Shown: positions 1-5,342 of the stretch, in pieces
How the letters are laid out: every line of letters begins with the position of its first letter
Position numbering within the stretch: the stretch's first letter is position 1
Origin: an uncultured Thermoleophilia bacterium
Lineage (GTDB): Bacteria; Actinomycetota; Thermoleophilia; UBA2241
Reading direction: 5' to 3'
NCBI GenBank assembly: GCA_903921965.1
Contig: CAIXSE010000372.1
Span: forward strand, 1-5,342
Length of the DNA stretch: 5,342 nt
Translations under genes and position numbers: made by a program
The notes under the pieces: generated by a model
Told to the model about the DNA's origin: nothing
What the model saw: the letters and a program-made list of their open reading frames with translations, nothing else
Database searches by the model: none

Positions 1-1
1 G

Positions 2-208
2 GCTCGGCTGCAGCAGCTGGACAGGGCCGGCAGCGACATCCTGCTGCGCGTGCGAGCAGGCGGCGGTCACCTCAGCGTCGACACCGACCCCGACGAGGTC
101 GCCGAGTGGCTGGGGTTCCTGATGCTGAACCTTGGGCTCGCTCCACAGGAGACCGAGTCCCGGGTGAGGGCTGAAGGCGCTTCGATGACGAACAGGAAGG
201 ATCCATGA
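2..208 (+). CDS. 3' end of an upstream gene, possibly a TetR-family regulator (partial)
   Basis: An open frame enters from the left edge and runs 68 codons to a TGA at 206-208. That stop overlaps the ATG of the next gene as ATGA, a typical arrangement for co-translated genes, so I take it as the real end of an upstream gene. The visible tail has an acidic stretch (TDPDEVAEWL) followed by a hydrophobic helix (FLMLNLGLAP) and a polar end (MTNRKDP). A 'DP-acidic-A-x-W-L then hydrophobic helix' layout is common in the C-terminal ligand/dimer domain of actinobacterial TetR regulators, so a regulator of this operon is possible. No DNA-binding domain is visible, because it would lie outside the window. 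That the frame is coding is fairly secure; the family assignment is weak, and any helical protein tail could look like this. Confidence 0.6.
   Translation, partial: ARLQQLDRAGSDILLRVRAGGGHLSVDTDPDEVAEWLGFLMLNLGLAPQETESRVRAEGASMTNRKDP
194..200 (+). promoter_or_regulatory. Ribosome binding site for the first hydrolase
   Basis: AGGAAGG sits 4 bases before the ATG at 205, inside the final codons of the preceding gene. It is a good but imperfect Shine-Dalgarno match with slightly short spacing. It supports 205 as the start, in preference to the in-frame ATG at 280, which would cut into the first strand of the fold. Confidence 0.6.
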
Positions 209-1086
209 AAGTCCCGATCGGCGATATCAGTCTCTGGTTCGACGTCCTCAATCCCGGGCTCGTCACCGACGGCCCAGTGATGCGCGAGAAGCCGGTGCTG
301 ATCGCCCTGCATGGCGGCCCGGGGTTCGACCACACCGACTTCAAGGACCTGATCGAACCGCTGTGTGACTTCGCGCAGGTCGTCCTGTACGACCATCGCG
401 CCATGGGGCGCAGCGACGACTGCGACAAGTCCCTCTGGAACCTCGGCCAGTGGGCCGACGACGTGCACGCCTTCTGCGCGGCCCTCGGCATCGAGCGGCC
501 GTTCGTGCTGGGCTGGAGCTTCGGCGGCATGGTCGCCCAGGTCTACGCTGCGCACTACCCCGACGAGCTCGCCGGTCTGGTGCTGCTCTCGACCGCCGCA
601 CAGATGCTGCCTGAGCGTGCCGAGGCCGCCTTCGAGCAGGTCGGCGGCCCGGAGGCGAGGGACCTCTTCCGACGTACGTCGATCGAGCGGGACCCGGACG
701 CCTTTGAGGACTACATGCGGGTCTGCATGCCGCTCTACACGGTGAAGCGGGACCCGGAGTACCTGCGGGTCCATGAGACGCGGCCCATCGTGCGCCAGGA
801 CGTCATCGAGCATTTCCTCTGGGGCGAGGGGGCGGTCATGGACCTGCGCCCGGAGTTGGAGCGGATCGTCTGCCCGACGCTCATCCTCAACGGCCGCCAC
901 GACCCCATCACGCCGCCGGAGTGCTCCGACGAGATGGAGGCGGCGCTGGTGAACGCCCCGGTGACGCACGTGGTGGGAGAGCGGAGCTCACATGACGTGC
1001 CCGAGGACGAGCCCGAGCTGTTCGAGGCGGCGGTGCGCGAGTTCGTGCAGAAGTGCGTCGGCGCCGAGCATTCCCGAGACGCATGA
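205..1086 (+). CDS. Alpha/beta hydrolase, S33 (proline iminopeptidase-like) family
   Basis: A 293-residue single-domain alpha/beta hydrolase, probably cytoplasmic, since no signal peptide or membrane segment is visible. The S33-type oxyanion-hole motif HGGPG is at residues 36-40 and is followed by DHRAMGRS (63-70). The nucleophile elbow GWSFGG places the catalytic serine at Ser105. The acid is Asp233 in NGRHDPITP, and the base is His263 in SSHDVPE. All three fall at the expected spacing, with a helical lid at about 135-210. S33 members include prolyl aminopeptidases, amino-acid amidases and related ester or amide hydrolases; this sequence does not say which substrate is used. Its start overlaps the previous stop, and its TGA overlaps the ATG of the amidohydrolase, so it is co-translated with both neighbours. 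It differs clearly from the second S33 enzyme at 4019-4966, so the pair is not a recent duplication. The family call is secure; the specific activity is unknown. Confidence 0.93.
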   Translation: MKVPIGDISLWFDVLNPGLVTDGPVMREKPVLIALHGGPGFDHTDFKDLIEPLCDFAQVVLYDHRAMGRSDDCDKSLWNLGQWADDVHAFCAALGIERPFVLGWSFGGMVAQVYAAHYPDELAGLVLLSTAAQMLPERAEAAFEQVGGPEARDLFRRTSIERDPDAFEDYMRVCMPLYTVKRDPEYLRVHETRPIVRQDVIEHFLWGEGAVMDLRPELERIVCPTLILNGRHDPITPPECSDEMEAALVNAPVTHVVGERSSHDVPEDEPELFEAAVREFVQKCVGAEHSRDA

Positions 1087-2564
1087 AGGCGCCGGCCGGC
1101 ACGAATGGTCCGCCGTGGGCCACGCTCGTGGTGAGGAACGGGCGCGTGCTGACCATGGACCCGGCGCGGCCGCGGGCGAGCGCCGTGGCCGCGCGTGGGG
1201 CACGCATCGTCGCCATTGGTACGGACGACGAGGTCATGGCTCTCCTCAGGCCGGGGGTCACCCACGTCCACGACGCCGGCGGCCGGGTGGTGGCGCCGGG
1301 GTTCCTCGACATCCACGCGCACCTCGAGTGGGGAGGGACGCAGGGCCCCGAGGTGTTCGTGCGCCAGGGTGTGACCACCGTCGTCACCGGCAACTGTGGC
1401 GTCTCACACGCAGACGTGGGCGCCTACCTCGACGAGGTCGACGCGGTGGGCGCCCAGTGCAACATCGCCTCCTACGTCGGGCCGCAGGAGCTGCGCGCCG
1501 CGGCCGGCCAGCCAGACGAGTACGAGTCGCTGACGGTGGCCCAGCTGGAAAGCCTCGAGACGGCCGCGCGCGCCGCGCTCGCCGCGGGAGCCGTCGGCGT
1601 CTCGCTCGGGCCGCAGTACGTCCCCGGCGCAACGTGGGACGAGCTCCTGGCGCTGGGGCGGGCGGCCGCCGCACACGGGTGCGCCGTGGCGTCGCACGTG
1701 CGTCACGCAGTCGCCCGTGCGCCCGAGGCCGTGCAGGAGCTCATCGACATCGGTCGTGAGGCAGGCTGTCCCGTCCAGGTGTCGCACGTGGCCAGCATCG
1801 GAGCGTCCAACATCGACGCCACCCTCGCCGTCATCGAGCGAGCTCGCGACGCGGGCCAGGACGTCACCGCCGACTGCTACCCGTACGACGCCTGGTCCAC
1901 GGTGCTGCAGAGCGCCGTGTTCGACGGCGACTGGCGGGCGCGTCACGGGATCGACTACGGGGACATCGAGGTCATCACCGGTCCGCACGCCGGTACGCGC
2001 CTGGACGAGCGTCTGTTCGAGGAGCTGCGCGCCGCGTCGGAGGACACGACGATCGTCGGCCACGCCATCCCGTGGCGGGCCGTGACCACGGCGCTCCGGC
2101 GGCCGTACTGCATGGTCGGCAGCGACGGCGTGCCCGAGGTCGACGGGGATGGGGTCGTGCGCGGGCACCCGCGCATGGCAGGCACGTTCCCGCGGGTGCT
2201 CGGGCCCCTGGTGCGCGACGAGCGCCTGTTCGACCTTCCCGAGGCGCTCTTCAAGATGACGTCGCTGCCGGCCTGGCGGCTACGCCTTGCCCGCAAGGGC
2301 GTGCTGGCCGAGGATCGCGACGCCGACCTCGTGGTCTTCGACCCCGGGGAGATCGCCGACACCGCGGACTTCGGACTCGAGCACTGCGCCGACCCGCCCG
2401 TGGGGGTGCACCAGGTGTTCGTGCGCGGGGTGCTCACGGCGCAGGACGGCAGATATCTGGGCGCGCTGGCGGGACGGGCCGCGCGGCCTTCGGGGACGGC
2501 AGGCGAGCCCCCCCGAGGCCCCGGCGCCCCGCTGAGACCCGGTAACGCGAAGGAGGCCAAGTGA
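1083..2564 (+). CDS. Amidohydrolase of the D-aminoacylase / N-acyl-D-amino-acid deacylase type
   Basis: A 493-residue metal-dependent amidohydrolase. I place the start at ATG 1083 (ATGA overlap with the preceding stop). An in-frame GTG at 1053 would add ten Arg-rich residues with no better ribosome site. The N-terminal beta strands (LVVRNGRVLTMD, 15-26) lead into the TIM barrel. D-aminoacylase hallmarks appear in order: PGFLDIHAH (His78, His80), GVTTVVTGNCGVS (Cys105), SHVR (His205), VQVSH (His235), DCYPYDAWST (264-273), GSDG (Asp348), HPRMAGTFPRVLG (362-374), KMTSLPA (391-397) and ADLVVFDP (414-421). The family removes the acyl group from N-acyl-D-amino acids using zinc. Several residues next to the metal ligands differ from the usual D-aminoacylase pattern (SHVRH rather than HxRxE, SHVAS rather than SHHK), so the substrate may differ. 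The last 25 or so residues are a Pro/Gly-rich tail. Length is normal for the family. Family secure; exact reaction inferred. Confidence 0.9.
   Translation: MKAPAGTNGPPWATLVVRNGRVLTMDPARPRASAVAARGARIVAIGTDDEVMALLRPGVTHVHDAGGRVVAPGFLDIHAHLEWGGTQGPEVFVRQGVTTVVTGNCGVSHADVGAYLDEVDAVGAQCNIASYVGPQELRAAAGQPDEYESLTVAQLESLETAARAALAAGAVGVSLGPQYVPGATWDELLALGRAAAAHGCAVASHVRHAVARAPEAVQELIDIGREAGCPVQVSHVASIGASNIDATLAVIERARDAGQDVTADCYPYDAWSTVLQSAVFDGDWRARHGIDYGDIEVITGPHAGTRLDERLFEELRAASEDTTIVGHAIPWRAVTTALRRPYCMVGSDGVPEVDGDGVVRGHPRMAGTFPRVLGPLVRDERLFDLPEALFKMTSLPAWRLRLARKGVLAEDRDADLVVFDPGEIADTADFGLEHCADPPVGVHQVFVRGVLTAQDGRYLGALAGRAARPSGTAGEPPRGPGAPLRPGNAKEAK
2551..2556 (+). promoter_or_regulatory. Ribosome binding site for the aminotransferase
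   Basis: AGGAGG, a full-strength Shine-Dalgarno core, ends 4 bases before the GTG at 2561. It lies within the last codons of the amidohydrolase. It decides the GTG start and, with the GTGA overlap, indicates that the aminotransferase can load its own ribosomes as well as being coupled. Confidence 0.8.
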
Positions 2565-3952
2565 AACGCGACAACAGCCGGCTGATCGACCACCTGAGCG
2601 CGGAGTACGCCGCCCGCTTCCCGCGTTCGCGAGAGCTGGCCGTCAGGGCGGAGCGGGTGATGGTCGACGGCGGCAGCCACGGTTTCCGGCTCACGCGGCC
2701 GTTCCCGGTGCGCATCGCCGGCGCTCGCGGCGCCTACGTGCACGACGTGGACGGCCACGCGCTGCTCGACTTCTGGCAGGGGCACTTCGCCAACATCCTC
2801 GGCAACGACCCGGAGCTCGTCACGCGGGTGCTCGCCGACGCGTTCGCGAGCGGCGTGGGGTTGCAGCTGGGCCAGACCGAAGAGCTGCAGATCGAGACCG
2901 CGGAGCTGGTCTGCGCCAGCCTGCACGCAGACAAGGTCCGCTTCACCACGAGCGGGTCGCTCTCGACGATGTACGCCATCATGCTGGCCAGGGCGTACAC
3001 GGGCCGCGACCTGGTGCTCAAGGTGACGACGGGCTGGCACGGCGCCCAGCCCTGGGGGTTGCACGGCGTGTACAACCGCGGCGGGGAGGCTCCGTGGGGA
3101 CCTGAGAGCGAGGGTCTGCCCGGCGACGTGGCCGGCGACGTGGTGCTCACCCGCTTCAACGAGCTCGAGGCTCTCGAGCAGGACTTCCGCACGCACGGGG
3201 ACCGTCTGGCGTGCTTCATCGTCGAGCCGCACGCGGGGGCCGGCAGCTTCATCTTCGCCCACCCGGAGTACCTGCGCGCCGCCCGCGACCTCTGCGAGCG
3301 CTACGGCGCGCTGCTGATCCTCGACGAGGTCATCAGCGCCTTCCGCTTCTGTGCGGGGGACCTGGGCTCGCTCTACGGCATCAGGCCCGACCTCGTCACG
3401 GTCGGCAAGATCTTCGGCGGCGGCATGCCGGTGGCCGCGGTCGCCGGCCGCGACGACGTGCTCGCCCTGTGCGGCGAGGCCGGCGGCAACCGGGTCGCCT
3501 TCACCGGCGGCACGTACTCGGCGCACCCCGCGTCGCTGCTCGCCGCGAAGACGATGGTCACGTACCTGCGCGACCACGAGGCGGAGGTCTACCCGCGGCT
3601 CGCCGGCACCGGCGACGCGATGCGCAGCGCCATCGTGGAGGGCTTCGCCGCCGGCGGCGTCGAGGCGTGCTGCACCGGCGGCCGCGGCGAGGCCGGCATC
3701 GGCGGCTCGCTGACCGGGATCCACTTCCCGCACGACCCTGCGGCGTCGCTCGACCGCCCGCACGTGCTCCACGACCCCGAGCTCAGCGACGTCGAGCTGA
3801 GCCACAGGATCCTGCACCTCGCGCTGCTGCTCGAGGACGTCTACGTGCTCTACGGGTGCTGCGCCGCGAGCACCGCGCACACCGAGGCCGACATGGAGCG
3901 CCTGCGGGAGGCCTGCGCCGCCGCCGGGCGGCGCATCGCGCCCTACCTGTGA
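2561..3952 (+). CDS. Class III PLP-dependent aminotransferase, glutamate-1-semialdehyde aminomutase-like
   Basis: A 463-residue fold-type I PLP enzyme starting at GTG 2561. The motifs follow the GSAM-like branch: VHDVDGHALLDF (60-71); the phosphate-binding loop TSGSLSTMYAIMLARAYTG (130-148) with GWHG (158-161) beside the cofactor; IVEP (220-223); LILDEVISAFR (252-262), where Asp255 should bind the pyridine nitrogen; VGKIFGGGMPVAA (281-293), where Lys283 is the Schiff-base lysine; and GGTYSAHP (316-323), which supplies the partner-subunit Thr. It is unlikely to be the haem-pathway HemL. It is longer at both ends, it lacks the APSxFEA-type segment before the conserved AHTEAD (here LYGCC precedes), and it lies in a hydrolase operon. 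Known relatives outside HemL include D-phenylglycine and beta-phenylalanine aminotransferases, so transamination or amino shift of an unusual amino acid is plausible. Ten cysteines occur, including two adjacent pairs (370-371, 433-434). The family is secure; the substrate is unknown. Confidence 0.92.
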   Translation: MKRDNSRLIDHLSAEYAARFPRSRELAVRAERVMVDGGSHGFRLTRPFPVRIAGARGAYVHDVDGHALLDFWQGHFANILGNDPELVTRVLADAFASGVGLQLGQTEELQIETAELVCASLHADKVRFTTSGSLSTMYAIMLARAYTGRDLVLKVTTGWHGAQPWGLHGVYNRGGEAPWGPESEGLPGDVAGDVVLTRFNELEALEQDFRTHGDRLACFIVEPHAGAGSFIFAHPEYLRAARDLCERYGALLILDEVISAFRFCAGDLGSLYGIRPDLVTVGKIFGGGMPVAAVAGRDDVLALCGEAGGNRVAFTGGTYSAHPASLLAAKTMVTYLRDHEAEVYPRLAGTGDAMRSAIVEGFAAGGVEACCTGGRGEAGIGGSLTGIHFPHDPAASLDRPHVLHDPELSDVELSHRILHLALLLEDVYVLYGCCAASTAHTEADMERLREACAAAGRRIAPYL

Positions 3953-3979
3953 GTGGGTCCCCCCGCACCCGGCGCCACC

Positions 3980-4000
3980 GGTCCGCGGCCGCCGCGGGCC
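3980..4000 (+). other. GC-rich stem-loop in the only sizeable intergenic gap
   Basis: Positions 3980-3988 pair with 3992-4000 as a continuous 9-base-pair stem (eight G-C pairs and one T-G wobble) around a 3-base loop. It lies between the aminotransferase stop (3952) and the ribosome site of the next gene (4008). No T run follows, so it does not look like a standard Rho-independent terminator. It could protect the upstream mRNA from 3' exonucleases, cause partial attenuation, or set the relative output of the two operon halves. Such stems also arise by chance in DNA this rich in G and C, so the functional claim is weak; the pairing itself is read directly. Confidence 0.35.
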
Positions 4001-4007
4001 CGTTCCT

Positions 4008-4011
4008 GGAG
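4008..4011 (+). promoter_or_regulatory. Ribosome binding site for the second hydrolase
   Basis: GGAG ends 7 bases before the ATG at 4019, an ideal distance. It decides the start in favour of 4019 over the in-frame GTG at 3953, which directly follows the preceding stop, has no ribosome site of its own, and would add a Pro/Arg-rich leader encoded by the hairpin region. Confidence 0.7.
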
Positions 4012-4018
4012 TGAGCCG

Positions 4019-4966
4019 ATGAGCGCCTACCCCGCCATAGAGCAGCTCCTCCCGCTGCTCCCCGAACTCGGCGGCACGTGGTGTCGCATCGTTGGAGAAC
4101 GTGACGAGCGACCGCCGGTGCTCCTGCTCCACGGCGGCCCGGGCTACAACAGCGAGTACCTGCGGCCGTTCGAGGCGCTCGCCGCCACGGGTCGCCGGGT
4201 CGTCCGCTACGACCAGATCGGGAGCGGCCGTTCGCCCGTGGCCGACGAGCAGTTCGAGCGCCGGGACGTGTTCACCATCGACCTGTTCCGCCGCGAGCTG
4301 GCCGCGCTCCGCGGGCAGCTCGGGTTGCGCGAGGTCCACATCGTAGGCCAGTCGTGGGGCTGCATGCTCGCTCTGGAGCATGTCCTGTCGGGCGCATCTG
4401 GCGTGCGCAGCCTGGTGCTCGAGAGCGGCCCCGCCAGCATCGAGGAGTGGAACCGCGAGACGCTTCGCCTGCGCAGCGAGCTGCCGGCGGACGTGCTCGC
4501 CGTCCTCGACGCCGAGCAGACCGCCGGACGCCAGGACAGCGAGGCGTTCCTGGCGGCCTACGCGGTCTGGGAGCGCACGCACGTGTTGCGCATGGACGAC
4601 CCGCCCGAATGGGAGAGAGCGTCGCTCGAGCTGTTCGAGCGCGACCACCGCGTGTACGACCTGATGACCGGAGGCGCCGAGTTCCCGACAGGGGACGCGC
4701 CGCCTGAGTTCGACGCCTGGGACGTCCGGCCGCGCCTCGGTGAGGTGACGATGCCCACGCTGCTCCTGTCCGGCCGCTACGACGAGGCCACCCCGGCCGT
4801 GGTGCGGGCGCTGTACGACGGCATCGCGCAGTCCGAGTGGCACATCCTCGAGGAGAGCTCGCACAGCTGCCACTCCGAGGAGGAGACACGGACCATGGTG
4901 CTGGTCGCCGACTTCCTCGCGCGCGTCGAGGCGGGCGTCGCCGGCGGCAGCACGCGGAAGGAGTGA
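4019..4966 (+). CDS. Proline iminopeptidase / amino-acid amidase-type alpha/beta hydrolase (S33)
   Basis: A 315-residue alpha/beta hydrolase from ATG 4019. The pattern fits the proline-specific peptidase branch of S33 well: HGGPGYNSEYLRPFEALA (38-55), VVRYDQIGSGRS (61-72), the elbow GQSWGCM (110-116) with catalytic Ser112, a helical lid, a conserved VYDLMTGGAEFP segment (212-223), FDAWDVRPRL (231-240), PTLLLSGRYDEATP with Asp255, and SSHSCHSEE with His282. This branch includes prolyl aminopeptidases, tricorn-interacting factor F1-like peptidases and L-amino-acid amidases. It releases N-terminal residues from short peptides or hydrolyses amino-acid amides in the cytoplasm; no signal peptide is seen. 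It is preceded by a 66-base gap with a hairpin and followed after 2 bases by the S15-type hydrolase. The function fits a pathway that trims small peptides or amides. The family is secure; the exact specificity cannot be read from the sequence. Confidence 0.92.
   Translation: MSAYPAIEQLLPLLPELGGTWCRIVGERDERPPVLLLHGGPGYNSEYLRPFEALAATGRRVVRYDQIGSGRSPVADEQFERRDVFTIDLFRRELAALRGQLGLREVHIVGQSWGCMLALEHVLSGASGVRSLVLESGPASIEEWNRETLRLRSELPADVLAVLDAEQTAGRQDSEAFLAAYAVWERTHVLRMDDPPEWERASLELFERDHRVYDLMTGGAEFPTGDAPPEFDAWDVRPRLGEVTMPTLLLSGRYDEATPAVVRALYDGIAQSEWHILEESSHSCHSEEETRTMVLVADFLARVEAGVAGGSTRKE
4958..4963 (+). promoter_or_regulatory. Ribosome binding site for the CocE/S15 hydrolase
   Basis: AAGGAG overlaps the last two sense codons of the preceding hydrolase and ends 5 bases before the ATG at 4969. 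Strong match and good spacing; it fixes the start of the last gene and ties its translation to the operon. Confidence 0.8.
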
Positions 4967-4968
4967 CC

Positions 4969-5342
4969 ATGCCCGTACTCAGCAGCCTTGACAGCCCTGC
5001 TCCGCAGTCGCAGTCCGCCTTCACCGCCATCGGCGTGCGCATCCCCATGCGGGACGGCCTCTCGCTGCACGCCGCCGTCTGGCGGCCGCGAGGCCAGTCC
5101 GAGCCGGTGAGCGCCGTCATGGAGCTGACCCCCTACGGCATCGACCACCTCAACGAGGACGGCGTGTTCTGGGCGGCCGAAGGCTTCGCCTACGTGGCCA
5201 TCGACGTGCGCGGCCGGGGCAACAGCGACGGCGACTTCGTGCCCTTCCTGCGCGACGCGAGCGACGGCTACGACGCCGTCGAGTGGATCGCCGCGCAGGA
5301 CTGGTGCGACGGCAAGGTGGCCCTGCACGGCGGGTCGTACAC
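4969..5342 (+). CDS. CocE/NonD family hydrolase (peptidase S15, X-Pro dipeptidyl-peptidase-like), 5' part only
   Basis: The first 124 codons of a gene that runs off the right edge. The reading shows the N-terminal half of a CocE/NonD alpha/beta hydrolase: VRIPMRDGLSLHAAVWRP (23-40); ELTPY (52-56), whose Tyr56 corresponds to the oxyanion-hole tyrosine of the family; AIDVRGRGNSDGDF (77-90); DASDGYDAVEWIAAQDWCDG (96-115); and HGGSY (120-124), whose Ser123 is the expected nucleophile. Full members are usually well over 500 residues, with a cap and a C-terminal jelly-roll domain; the Asp and His of the triad would lie beyond the window. The family covers X-Pro dipeptidyl-peptidases, cocaine esterase, glutaryl-7-ACA acylase and alpha-amino-acid ester hydrolases, so the reaction is cleavage of an ester or amide, often beside an amino-acid group. 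No signal peptide is evident in the first 25 residues. Family secure, substrate open. Confidence 0.9.
   Translation, partial: MPVLSSLDSPAPQSQSAFTAIGVRIPMRDGLSLHAAVWRPRGQSEPVSAVMELTPYGIDHLNEDGVFWAAEGFAYVAIDVRGRGNSDGDFVPFLRDASDGYDAVEWIAAQDWCDGKVALHGGSY

Noticed and set aside
67..969. A 300-codon minus-strand open frame opposite the first hydrolase
   Set aside because: Low-complexity, His/Arg/Val-rich translation with no motif; the + strand here encodes a full catalytic triad in the right order.
1053..1082. Earlier GTG start for the amidohydrolase
   Set aside because: It adds an Arg-rich ten-residue leader inside the preceding gene with no ribosome site; the ATG at 1083 forms the same ATGA junction as seen at 205.
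3781..3802. Inverted repeat GCTCAGC / GCTGAGC around GACGTC
   Set aside because: It is only 7 bases per arm, lies inside the aminotransferase coding region, and is explained by the codons for Leu-Ser-Asp-Val-Glu-Leu-Ser.
2561..3952. Naming the aminotransferase hemL
   Set aside because: The core motifs fit the GSAM-like branch, but the C-terminal motif and the operon context do not fit haem biosynthesis.
3980..4000. Rho-independent terminator at the intergenic hairpin
   Set aside because: The stem is strong but no T tract follows, and a gene with a good ribosome site starts within 20 bases on the same strand; reported as a stem-loop instead.
3953..4018. Earlier GTG start for the second S33 hydrolase, directly after the aminotransferase stop
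   Set aside because: No ribosome site precedes it and the extra residues are Pro/Arg/Gly-rich translation of the hairpin region; ATG 4019 has GGAG at ideal spacing.
1955..4873. A very long open frame on the minus strand, 972 codons, covering parts of three genes
   Set aside because: It lies opposite genes with clear motifs and complete catalytic residues, and its translation shows no recognisable domain. Long antisense frames are expected in GC-rich coding DNA because stop codons are rare there.

Overview
This window reads as GC-rich bacterial DNA: third codon positions are almost all G or C, and the codons used (GAG, GTG, CTG/CTC, GCC, CGC) suggest an actinobacterium or a similarly GC-rich lineage. 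The genus cannot be told from the sequence alone. Every gene I can support is on the + strand, and nearly every base is coding.

Layout: (1) the last 68 codons of an upstream gene, possibly a TetR-type regulator (2-208); (2) an S33-type alpha/beta hydrolase with an HGGPG motif (205-1086); (3) an amidohydrolase of the D-aminoacylase (N-acyl-D-amino-acid deacylase) type (1083-2564); (4) a class III PLP-dependent aminotransferase of the glutamate-1-semialdehyde aminomutase-like branch (2561-3952); (5) a 66-base gap holding a strong GC hairpin; (6) a second, distinct S33 hydrolase of the proline iminopeptidase/amidase type (4019-4966); (7) the first 124 codons of a CocE/NonD (peptidase S15) hydrolase (4969 to the window end). 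The first three junctions are 4-base stop/start overlaps (ATGA, ATGA, GTGA). The last junction leaves only 2 bases. This is therefore almost certainly one operon whose promoter lies upstream of the window and whose 3' end lies downstream.

The genes suggest a catabolic or salvage route. Three serine hydrolases and one metal-dependent deacylase would cleave amide or ester bonds of peptide-like or N-acylated substrates, and a PLP enzyme would then deaminate or isomerise the freed amino acid. A D- or beta-amino acid theme is attractive, because the deacylase family acts on N-acyl-D-amino acids and the GSAM-like branch includes D-phenylglycine and beta-phenylalanine aminotransferases. The substrate is inference only. 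No RNA genes, mobile elements, CRISPR arrays or large repeats were seen.
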